From: Lingula anatina | Taxonomy: Eukaryota > Brachiopoda > Lingulata > Lingulida > Lingulidae | Length of the DNA stretch: 64,000 nt | Reading direction: 5' to 3' | Assembly: GCF_001039355.2 (NCBI RefSeq) | Contig: NW_019773513.1 | Location: 1,716,460 to 1,780,459 of the forward strand | In this document: positions 25,316-36,700 of the stretch, piece after piece | How positions within the stretch are numbered: the first letter of the stretch is position 1 | Layout of the letters: each line of letters starts with the position of its first letter | Notes under the pieces: generated by a model | What the model was told of the DNA's origin: nothing | Database searches by the model: none | What the model saw: only the letters and a program-made list of their open reading frames with translations | Made by a program: the position numbers and the translations under genes

Positions 25316-25511
25316 AGTATTAAGACTCTATCGGATTATTGCGAGCTTTATACCCTCCCTATTGTGCTCAATACGCCATTTTTCTCGGTTTGTCTACCAG
25401 GGCTACCCCAATGCGGAAAACAAATCAATAGTTCTCCTGCGAGCCCAACTCGCAGAAAATGCATTTAGCAAATGACCAATTGACGTCAATTATAAGTAAC
25501 TTATTGGTCAT
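25316..25511. promoter_or_regulatory. CpG-bearing block with CRE between inverted CCAAT boxes
   Basis: A full palindromic CRE, TGACGTCA (25481-25488), is flanked by ATGACCAAT (25472-25480) and its exact inverse ATTGGTCAT (25503-25511). The preceding ~150 bp carry many CpGs in a CpG-poor region and an open frame of no recognised homology (GNMEKVLRLYRIIASF to QLAENAFSK, stop at 25472). Inverted CCAAT plus CRE is a typical NF-Y/CREB promoter arrangement; use as a promoter is inference. Confidence 0.35.
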
Positions 25512-28207
25512 CTGCCCGATTTTTGCTCTTAAACAAATGCAGTTAAGTGATAAGGTTTTGTGTGTTTTTTAACAGAATTCAGGATCACCAGTCACTTGTA
25601 TTCAACTTGCATTATTTTAAAGAAAGGAATGAGACCGACTCTCTTTGATTTCTTTACCTCATTTTATTTTTATTGAAAATTGTATTCATTTAGATATGAA
25701 TATTGCATAGAAATACTCTGTGCCTAGAAATATTCTTTACTGCATTTGAATACTCTACTTACGTTGTAATTGCCCTTGACTGCACTGTAGTGCCAGTGGA
25801 AGCGTTGATGACAAATGTATCTCCCGGGAATTCTTGTGGAAAAATTGATGACCGTAATGGCTTCTAAGCTGACGTGATCAACCAGAATGATTGATTGATA
25901 TAGGCATGCTCTCTAGAAATATTTTTGTTAATGTAGAAATGAAAATTAGGCACTCCATCTTAATTGTGTAAAAACAACAAGGCTGTGTAGATAAATCCAG
26001 AAGAAAAAAAAGAAAAGGGTAATCAATATTTTAAGAAGTAAGGAAAAAGAAAAACCATATAGAAATATCCAATACCTCATTTTCGTTGACAATGACCATA
26101 CTCTCCACATATGACAGATATGAACAACTAGGATTTCTTTATTTTGACAACAGTAATAACAATGTGTCATTATTTTGCCAGCTCCCATTCCATTTCCTAG
26201 ATAGAAACAGTCCAGTATTATTATATGTGATGGTGTATATTGTGATATGTTGAAGGAGTGTAGTGGTCTGTGGCTAAATATTGATCTTTATGCTTATGTC
26301 AATTCAGCTCGAGGTTCTTTGTTTTCATAAGAGAGTACTAATGAACAACAGAATAGATAGAACTTACTATAGCATACAGTTTTGTGCCTGTTCTATGATC
26401 ATTTTGTAGAATTATAGTCTGGGGACTCGGAGTACTGCTGCTGGCTTTCTTTTTGCATGGTTTATGCATTAATTTAGGCTGAAGAGGAATGATAGACAAG
26501 CTGCAAATAGCAGACCAATAAGATTTTTTAAACATTTATATTTCAAGTAGATATAGGTCCGTAAATTATTTACATTAATTGTGTGCTTTGAGTGTGAACC
26601 AATGAGAACTGCTTTTATCTGTATTGTTTCACTTACCACAAACCCGAATTATGAGAATATTGCTTCATAATCATACAGACTAAGTTATCAGTTGTTACAA
26701 TTGTAACATATAAGGTGTGAATGCATTCTGTCTGGGCTTATCTCAGCAGTCACATCAGAGAAACACCAGCACAACTGTTTTCTTTTCCTTTTTTCTCCCC
26801 AAAGTTAAAGTACATATATTCATTTTGTTGGTGAATAATTATACTCATCTCATGTTTTGTTTTCAAATTTTTTGACATTAAATAATATGGTATGTATTGT
26901 CTTTATTGAAAATAGGTTAAAATGGGCATATGTTATGTTTCAAAATGCAACAAGTTATGAGATTGGTAACCATTTTTTGACTGACAGTCAGTGATTAAAA
27001 TATTAAATTCAATTTTCATATGAAGAAAACACTGTTTATAAGGTAACAAATTTATAAAAAGATTTAAAAGCAGTTTTGATACAGTATTTTGAATGAATAA
27101 ACAAGGTTCAAAGTAAAAAAAAAAAAAGAGCAATCAAAATCCTGGCAAGGAGTATTTTGTACTTCTACCTCCAGTATAAATTAATAACTGAAGTATGAGA
27201 ATTACTTTAAAAGATCTTTTATGGATGAGACCAGCAAAGTATTATTTGTAATCATGTAATGAAAGCCTTACTTAATATAATTTAAGTTACTTACGCATTA
27301 AGTTCATTTTCCACAGAGTAATGTGAATGTGTAATTTGATTGTGAGATAAGATTTATTGTCATATGTCTTTTTTCTGGCAAACAAAAATTGATGATGCTC
27401 ATAGAAGGAAGGACTTGATCAATACACTAAGTTGGTTTGGTCTATTATTTTCATGGAAATATTTTGGCAGTCCTGTAACGAGGAAAAAAGTGACTCAAAG
27501 ATGAAACAACATATGGGAATCTGATTTCTGAAATACCTGAACAGATAACTGGTTGTTGTGAGCAGGCATGGCTGTGAGATGTACTTGATTTATGAGAGCT
27601 GATTTACACCACAGCAGACTGACCAATTGCCAGAATCTGGTAAAATGAATACCTGCATTTCTCTGCAATTTAGCCACTAACAGCTGCTGACACCTGCAGT
27701 TCGATGTGATAACTAGCAAGATTGGTTCTGATAGGGATATTAATAGCCCTCCTCCTGGTATACATGCATTTCAATATTGATTTCTTTCACTATTTATAAA
27801 AAATTGATACTCAACAAGTTTGACCCATGATGGCTTCTACTATGAATTTATTATTTATGCCTGCCTTCTGTGCACATTGTTTTAAAGCTGTTCTGTGAGT
27901 AAAGCAGAAAATGACAGAGTGGCTTTTGTTGTGACATATAATATGAATATCAAAGCTGGTGGCATTTTGGCAAGGTGTTCATGATTTCTTGGAATGACAT
28001 TTGCTTGATGTGACCAATAGATTAAGATATGACTAAATGTCAGTATTAGATTTAAAAGTCATTTGGCATATGCCACAGGCTTCTGGGGTTAATTCAATTC
28101 TGTTATCTGCATTACCCCCATTTACTTTATCATTTCTACTGAAATTGGACATGCATATGTAGTTAGTAAAAAAGGGTAATACACGTATATTTATTTATTT
28201 ATTTAAA

Positions 28208-28330
28208 AGGAAGTAACAGGTTCTTCCCAGCTACTTGGAACACTAATTACAATTAAATAATTTATCTGATCTTTTTACCAGGAAGTAACGGCTTTTTCCT
28301 TGCTACTTGAACCATTGATTGCAATTATAT
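28208..28330 (+). repeat. Diverged two-copy 72-bp tandem duplication
   Basis: AGGAAGTAAC, GCTACTTG and ATT(A/G)CAATTA landmarks occur from 28208 and again from 28280. It is preceded by TATTTATTTATTTA. No coding potential. Confidence 0.6.
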
Positions 28331-28836
28331 TACTTTCACATATGGAGCAAGACCAGCATCATACGTTGAAAAATTGAGAAAATATCAAAGCACTCAGCAA
28401 GAGAATGCAGGCCTTTGCCAAGTCAGCTCAGTATTCACCATTATCAGTCAAATAATTGATCACTGATTAGGTCCAATCAATTTTCAGTTAGCCAATTTCT
28501 GACCTATCCTGACATTATTTTCAAAATCCCTAATTATGTATAGTACTGTGTTAAAATAGCCTGCCAGAGTCCTTCACACCATGGGGTGTATGCAAAAATA
28601 AAAAGAACCACCATTAATTTGGATTACGTACACAGGTGTACCCTGCCACATGTTGTGGTGGCATCTCCACTTTGAAATATGTTGTAGTTGTTTTGAAGGT
28701 GAAGTTCTACAAATCATTGTTGTTTGTCTTTATCACTTTTGATGGGAGTGGCATTTTGTGGTGCCACGGCACGCAGAGTAGTAGCAAGTATTTTATTGTG
28801 AAGTATTATACATAGAGGGTTGATATATATCCTACA

Positions 28837-29019
28837 TAAGGCCCCATTCAGAATAGGGGGCTAACTAGTCTGAGGGTCAAATATGGCCAACCCACTTGAA
28901 TACTTCCCCACAGGATATCTATTCAATGTCTATTAGCAGATTAGACAGCAAGCTTTGTAATAGGTCGCCATATTTGACCCTCAGACTATAGTTAGTCCCC
29001 TATTCTGAATAGGGCCTAA
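28837..29019. mobile_element. PIF/Harbinger-like MITE with TAA target duplication
   Basis: Long terminal inverted repeats of about 45-50 bp (left GGCCCCATTCAGAATAGGGG, then GTCTGAGGGTCAAATATGG; right the inverse) bounded by TAA at 28837-28839 and 29017-29019. A 3-bp TWA duplication and GGCC-type termini fit PIF/Harbinger elements. The interior is ~80 bp and non-coding. Confidence 0.72.
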
Positions 29020-30937
29020 GTTACTGCTCCATAAGTTTGTTTATTAATAATTGCATGTACTTTGAAAAATGTCCGTAGGCGAAGTCCTTACCCAGGTAGT
29101 GGAAAAGGGTACTACAGGTATTTCCATACTGAAATATATATAATACGTGAGCGGGGTAACATTTACGCTGAGGATGATTTCTGAGTTACCCTAACAACTG
29201 TTGGTGTATTTAATTGCCAAATTTAGATCTGCTGTAAACGAGGGCAATAAAGGTGATAAGTGGTGAACAAGCTTGTCACTGTAGATGGGAGGGGGGAGGG
29301 GGGGGGGCATTGGTTTGAAGAGAAAAAAGGGTTTTGTTAATCTTTATAAATTTTTGGCATTTTGTCCAAAATTATCAAAGACCTTGTGGATAACATGATA
29401 TAATTTGAACAGTGAATTGCTCTCTTTTTAAATGTGAAATGTTTACATGTCATTTTTGGATCCAGATTGGATGGCATTGATTGGGTTAATTCAAATAGTT
29501 AATGCTTTTGAATATTTCCAGTGATTTACTTCTTATGGCCTCAAGTTATTATTGACTGTATTTGTAGTATATGCACATCCAGATAAAAGGATACATAATC
29601 ACTTCTAGTTGGAACATCAGCTTTTTAATGTGTAAGAAAAAAAATACTTTTTCCTTGGGAGAGGAACATTCATTAGTCCCAAAGTGCAATAAGATGTGAA
29701 TTGCAATCATAGAAAGTGCCTCAGATGAACAAAATGCAATTAGTCAGGTTGAATACAGTGGCAAGGCAATAGTTTAATAATGAGGCTGGTGTAATCAAGT
29801 CAATGTATGAAATCAGTATGGTGTGTGTTGTCAACCAACAGCCAAGTCCATCCTGCAGGTTCCCTGTATTAAATGAGGATCAATAAGGAAATGAGGGAGG
29901 AGATATAAGGAAAAATACAAATACCGCCGCATGGGAAGAAAAATTGTTTGCTGGGTGCAGTTACTACATGACGTAATTGTGTAAATGTAATTTAGCACAG
30001 CCCACATTGCATGCCTAAAATAGTGATTAACCAGTGGCTATATATATATATATGTGTGTTTTTGGTAGATTCTGAGGATGTTTTGTAAATGAGAACAGTC
30101 TGAAGGTGGACATGTATTGATGGAATAAATCCTAGCAGCCTAGTGCTCTGTACACTGGTTTGCTCTCCAGGTATACGTGCTGAGAATGTAGACATGCTGT
30201 CTCCCTCATGAGAAGCCTCATTTGATATGTCCATGCTGATAGAGGAAAATTACACTATAGTTCACATACACAAGGTACTTGTGAACAGAAATCGAATGCT
30301 AAAAGAAATCCCAGTGTTGATTTGTAAACAGACCAGTTTGAGGAAAACCTGCCTGAATTCCCAGGATATGCCCAGGAACTGAATATCAAGTGTAAGGGGC
30401 GACTTATTTGCCATGTCAGGAGAGACATGAGGAAGGAGAGTGTCATGTTCCTGCTTGAAATGGATCTAGTGTTGCTGTGAGGAACTGTGGAAAGAAGTCA
30501 ATAGTGCTTCAGTCACATCCCTAAGCTAGACCTGAAGAGGACAGATATTTAAAATCTACAGGTGACAGTAATAGTAGAGCATCTGGTCTCGCATCATGGA
30601 TTTGATAAATTATTCAGTTTTCACAACACAGATTTAGACGGTCATTTTTAGACTTTGCTTTGGGGAAGGTTGTAAAATGGTGAAACATGCTTGAATGACA
30701 TTGTTCAGCAATAGGAAGATTATACCCACCTAAGTAAATAGCAAAGGAGATTCATAAAAGGTCATCAGTAACTGCATACAAAACTCTCATGTACTTAACA
30801 TAAAAAAGGGAAAACCAGTTTGGATATAGCCTGATTAAGGAAAGGAATCTACTGTCTAATATACCATCATGGGAGGTGTCACAGACAAGTTGATGTTTTC
30901 AGCAGGTTGTATTTTCAAAATTTCTTTTGTATCTTTC

Positions 30938-30972
30938 TGTTTGTTTGTTTGTTTATTTGTTTGTTTGTTTGT
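30938..30972. repeat. (TTTG)n microsatellite
   Basis: About 35 bases of TTTG units with one TTTA interruption. Confidence 0.9.
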
Positions 30973-33580
30973 GGATAAATATTTTTTGTATATGGTATGA
31001 AGTATTTTATTATTGTTGGCGTCATTTGTGTTTAGTTTACTTCCTCATAGTGGGCAGTCTGAATTCTTGGAATTTAGGGAAGTCAGGATAATCACATAAG
31101 CAGTGGTTGCAATCTAAAGCAGAGGAAAAGAGCATTTTAACATTTGTGGATGGTTGAATTAGAAATGAGTGTTGAATACAGAATAATATATTTATGAAAA
31201 TTACCCAGAAAAAGGCATCACATACTAAATGGCCAACATGGCATAGATGGGTTCAACAGATATATATGGTATTCACAGGTGAAACCTACTACTGTAGCAT
31301 ATTAAACTGCACTGGATCCATTTGATCATTGTGTGTGTAGTAACCTCTTAATGCCTCACAAGTGTGCCATATGGTCTGGGAAATGGGCAGCTGATTCTGA
31401 AATCAAGTTCGGATCAACCCAGTATAAGTAATGCAGATTTTACTCGGGAACACTTGTTGTCGCTTCAAGCAACAGCAGACAATGTAAATATCCAATAAAT
31501 GAGGCAGGAATTGATGCACACGTTTTTCAAGTTGTCACGGTTTTGTGTCATCCTTACGCAATTATACATAGATAACATTATCTGCTGATGTGCTCTGAAT
31601 TATCTTTTATGACAGAAGGAATTTCCGTCTCACACCCACATACTGTCAATCAATTATTTACATTTAAAAAAAGTTGGTAATCTGATAGACATGTATTCTG
31701 ATGTTTCCTCCAAATTTAAACGTCTGATCTCTTTAATAAATGCTGGTGTCTTTTGTTGTATGATTTTCAGCCCAAAAAAGGGCATTGTTTCTGATTTTAC
31801 AACAGTATTGCATAATAAACCTATCGCATGTTCAGATGTCAATCACTGTATGATTTTCAGCAGAAAAAAGGACACTATTTTTTGTTTTACATATCAGTGC
31901 TGCATAATTAACCTATATCCTTTGCTCTCTGTATTGTCTAGAATATATTTTTCCTTTCTGATGAGGAAATGAATACTCATGCCTAACTGAACTTTAGTTG
32001 AACTGCCAGTTTTTATTGATCCAAAGAGGATGACCTCAAATACTTTGTGACTGTCTTTTGGTGATCACATCCAATCTAACAATCTAACTTTTACTACTTA
32101 TATTTGTGCTCAATGTCTATAAAACATTAATTGGACATTTTACTGTTAGAACTAACTTTAGTAAGTATTAAGTTCTTGGGATTTTTGAAAGCAAATGTGA
32201 GCAGAATGATTTTATTTATTAGAACTGCCAAAAATGGATGTACGTAATAGGTATTGCATGGTATTAAAGTTAAAGAAAGAAGGCAAAATTCCAGGGCATC
32301 TCTGGGCAGTTTAGGAAAGCAATTGATGATTTCAACTTAATTGAGTCTAGTTGTAATGCAATCTTAAATTCAATTGATGATTGTTTTAACTTTCTAACTT
32401 GCAATTTCCCTCAACCAATTGCAAATACACATAGAGGGTATTTACTTTTGCTTACTGAAAAGGATGAATGGTATCCAGTTTCTTTGATTGGCCTGAAAGA
32501 TAATATTTCTCCAATACGAGCCATTGCTGTACTTAATTGCCTTCATAGATTTGTCTACATGGGATTTAGTATGGATATAACTGGATCTCAGCTCAAGCTG
32601 ATGCAAGAACAAGGATTTCTGTGTTACTATTTCAGCCAGAGGAAAACTTGACTTAAAATGTATGATTTTGATTATAATACCATAATGAATAAGCAATACA
32701 AAATTCAAATCCAAGTATTTTTTTTCATCAGCTTTGCTTATTCAACTCATCTTGGCAGAAAAGCTCTTTAATTATTTACTTGATGTTTCCTATGAATAAT
32801 GAAGATGTGTGTAGGAAACTCCCACATTACACTTCAATGAAAAATTATCAAGCAAGTCCATTAATCTTGAACACTGTATGTATGTTTTGTGTCACTTGAA
32901 GATAAAGCATTCATGTGCAATCATGAAGAGTTGACGTTTTACATCAGATCAAATGCAAGGCAATATATATTTCAGGTACATGCAGCCTTTGAATATTTTC
33001 TACCATTTTTCTTATTGAGTGTAGAGTGGTTTTATTGATCCCTAGTATTAGAAAAGAGGAGCCAGATTTATATTGCATTAAGTTTCTTTTTATCCTCACA
33101 CTTATCTTCTTCATTAGTCTGTGGTACCGCTGAGAATTGATACTTCACATTCATTGACAGAGGAGATTAGAATTGAAAAGCTTTTTTGCAAAATATCTAG
33201 GTAGTGGAAATAACTGTGTTATCCATAGTAAAAGCTAAGTTAGGTGGAATTGTTTTGAAAAATCCCTAAAGCTGTCTTAGTTTGTTTTTAAGCAGAGAAT
33301 ACATTCAAATATTATAAAAATGTGGATAGACAAATGTAGTCAAACTTGTTCTGGAAGAAAAATCACAATTAGTACATTTTTTCTTTAACTAATCTCACCC
33401 TATAAAGCCTCTTATTTGCAGTTTAAAAACAAAAATAATGTTGACATTGTAGGTTTCTACAGGACCATAAGGAAAGGAGTCCAAATTTAGAAAATATATT
33501 CCAAAATCAATGAATAAGTATCCCCACTGCCATGTGTATTTCCAGGAAAACTCCTAACAGTGTTTTTCTGTGTTTTTCAG

Positions 33581-33705
33581 ACAATGACCTGGACGACTTG
33601 GAGATGCAAGTGGTGCGTTACAAGCCAGAGGGGCTGGATGCATTGTGCCGCAATACCAAATTTTCAAGGAAGGAGTTACAGATAATGTATAGGGGGTTCA
33701 AACAG
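33581..33705 (+). CDS. KCNIP: KChIP conserved exon, copy 1
   Basis: A 125-nt exon between a strong acceptor (tgtgtttttcag) and donor (CAG|GTAAGA). It enters in phase 1 (first two bases AC complete a split codon) and exits in phase 0, giving 41 codons from NDLDDLEM to YRGFKQ. This matches the segment just after the variable N-terminus of KChIPs, leading into EF1. The sequence is identical to the copy at 37111-37235, although the surrounding introns differ by scattered substitutions and indels. Which copy is spliced cannot be decided from sequence. Confidence 0.9.
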
Positions 33706-36700
33706 GTAAGACTACATGGCACCGTATCCATTACCTCAGTAGAAGATGTTGCATAAATGATAGTAATAGCACAGGTGGTAGCCTCATACATGCATGCACG
33801 CACAAATTCTTTCTTTCAAGGGATGGTAATCAATTTTTTTTTTCTTACTGGGCACGGAAAAGCATTTTCCATAAGGCTTTCAGATTATCTTGGTAATTTG
33901 TTGTTCAGATAGGTGTTTCTTACCTGTGTGTGGTTAGTTCAAGGCCTATGCCAACATTTTAAATTGCGCCAAATGGTAGAGTTAATATACTTTGGCTTAT
34001 ACGTATAAGAAAAAAATTGTTTTAAACTGCCCATTTGTCACCATTTTGACTCTATTGATAACATGAACAATCTAATTAATTCATCTAATTGGCTACAGCT
34101 AGTGTGAACCTAATGGATATTTTAGAGATATGAAATTACAACCAGCAGATATGTTTGTGACCTTAACTTACTGTTTACTCACTCATCTTAGGGTTTTCAG
34201 GTCCTGTATTAATTTAATAATTTTTTGTTTACATTGTGTGTTAACAGATACTGATTTTATCTTTGCCATTAATCCATCTGGACATTTGTGAGCCTTTCTG
34301 TCTAATTTGTTATAAGAGCCCCATTTCTGTGAAGTATAAGTTCTAACAGGACTGATATAACCAAGTTTTGTGATACTGATATATCTGCTCCCATGCCTTG
34401 TTTGAATCCAACTTTCCTAATTAATGGTTTTAACCTCTTCTTACCAAAATCAATAAATGAGCCCTTAGGGGATGAGGTTGGTTAGTTTTTTTTTTTTTTT
34501 TTTTTTTAAATTAATAGTTCCTTAAGCCCAAGGGGATAATCCGGCTTTTATATTCTGTAAAGAGTGATGGATACATATTCTAAATACATGTAGCATATAT
34601 ATACTATCCATTATCATAATAAAAAATGCCACTTTACACGAGAAAAAAGTTTTATCTTCATTTCACTGTTAATTTTTTTTTTCAATGATAATGATATGTA
34701 GTTTTCAAGGAGGCTTGCTTGTATTTAGAATTGATCCATAGGGGTATTACATTGTACAACTTTCCATTTGATCATTTATCTGTTTTCCCCAGGATGCAAT
34801 TAGTCTTCAAAGCTTTTAGCTTTTCAAAGTCAGAGACACTGTCATTCTTTGATGAAAATGTGCATACATTTTTACAGTATATCCAATAAATGATTTATTT
34901 CCAAAGTTTTCTTAAAAGGGGGCCAGGGTGGGGGAGGGGGGAGCTACATAGATAAGTAAACAGCATGAATAGGCAGGGGAAGAAACAAATGTACCATTTG
35001 AACTTTTGGACTACCATTTTACAGGGGTGAGATTTTTTCAACTTTTCATGGATTTCCAACTTTTTGGGAGTCATAAAAATACCATTGGAGTCCCCCAGGA
35101 ACCCAGGCCATATTTTCCGACTTTTTTCTCTAAAAGGCAGTCTCATCCCCCAACTCTTGAACTTTTGAACACCCCTGTGGTGAAGTAAACTCCAGAGATT
35201 ATGTACTCATGAGATAATAAGATTCCACGGAGGATTCATGCACTAAAACACTGTGACATAGGTACAAATAAAAAATATATCACTGATAATTTCCTCCTCC
35301 TCCTCATTTCCTAGATATGGTTTATTGTCCTTTGTTGAAACAGCATTTTCCATCTTTGAATCAGAATGATATATTCAGTGTATGTCACATCAATAAAGCC
35401 CTGGGGATTCTTAGTGCTTTGCTTTGTGACATATTGATTTGGGATAACCTGCTGTTTACTCTTTCTGAAATTCAGCCGTACCATTCTGAAAATCTGGGCT
35501 TTTCCATTTTTAGTGTGATGGGTAAATTATGTAGAAGCTCTCCACTTCTTTTCTTTTTATGTACAGACACAGATGTGTCTGTACATATAGCCATCATCTG
35601 CGTCTGTCGTCGCCGTCGCCGCTGTCGCTGTCGTCGCCGTCGTCGCCGTCGCCGTGCACTTTTANATTTCACTGTTAGAACTAACTTTAGTAAGTATTAA
35701 GTTCTTGGGATTTTTGAAAGCAAATGTGAGCAGAATGATTTTATTTATTAGAACTGCCAAAAATGGATGTACGTAATAGGTATTGCATGGTATTAAAGTT
35801 AAAGAAAGAAGGCAATATTCCAGGGCATCTCTGGGCAGTTTAGGAAAGCAATTGATGATTTCAACTTAATTGAGTCTGTAGTTGTAATGCAATCTTAAAT
35901 TCAATTGATGATTGTTTTAACTTTCTAACTTGCAATTTCCCTCAACCAATTGCAAATACACATAGAGGGTATTTACTTTTGCTTACTGAAAAGGATGAAT
36001 GGTATCCAGTTTCTTTGATTGGCCTGAAAGATAATATTTCTCCAATACAAGCCATTGCTGTACTTAATTGCCTTCATAGATTTGTCTACATAGGATTTAG
36101 TATGGATATAACTGGATCTCAACTCAAGCTGATGCAAGAACAAGGGTTTCTGTGTTACTATTTCAGCCAGAGGAAAACTTGACTGAAAATGTATGATTTT
36201 GATTATAATACCATAATGAATAAGCAATGCAAAATTCAAATCCAAGTATTTTTTTTCATCAGCTTTGCTTATTCAACTCATCTTGGCAGAAAAGCTCTTT
36301 AATTATTTACTTGATGTTTCCTATGAATAATGAAGATGTGTGTAGGAAACTCCCACATTACACTTCAATGAAAAATTATCAAGCAAGTCCATTAATCTTG
36401 AACACTGTATGTATGTTTTGTGTCACTTGAAGATAAAGCATTCATGTGCAATCATGAAGAGTTGACGTTTTACATTAGATCAAATGCAAGGCAATATATA
36501 TTTCAGGTACATGCAGCCTTTGAATATTTTCTACAATTTTTCTTATTGAGTGTAGAGTGGTTTTATTGATCCCTAGTATTAGAAAAGAGGAGCCAGATTT
36601 ATATTGCATTAAGTTTCTTTTTATCCTCACACTTATCTTCTTCATTAGTCTGTGGTACCGCTGAGAATTGATACTTCACATCCATTGACAGAAGAGATTA

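Larger units (their letters stand above)
25512..32141. other. Non-coding apart from repeats listed
   Basis: Intron-like AT-rich DNA with the 72-bp duplication, the Harbinger-like MITE, a G-rich run (29287-29307) and the TTTG microsatellite. No exon with acceptable borders found. Confidence 0.6.
32142..35670 (+). repeat. Tandem segmental duplication, unit 1
   Basis: Unit 1 of a ~3.5-kb direct tandem duplication containing KChIP conserved exon copy 1. It starts at the 9-bp motif ACTGTTAGA (32142-32150). The same motif occurs at the junction (35671) and again at the end of unit 2 (39107), marking the breakpoint. Alignment to unit 2 is continuous with scattered substitutions and short indels. 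Unit 1 alone has an extra ~110-bp hairpin and trinucleotide insertion near its right end. Confidence 0.93.

Noticed and set aside
32448-32651. A 67-codon frame conserved in both duplication units (also 35979-36182), with an overlapping antisense frame
   Set aside because: The duplication is too young for open frames to be informative. The differences include amino-acid changes (Arg/Gln, Met/Ile), and there is no splice context or recognisable homology.
35317-35700. A 127-codon frame rich in arginine and cysteine
   Set aside because: The Arg/Cys runs are translations of the GTC/GCC microsatellite and the frame crosses the N. It is not a protein.
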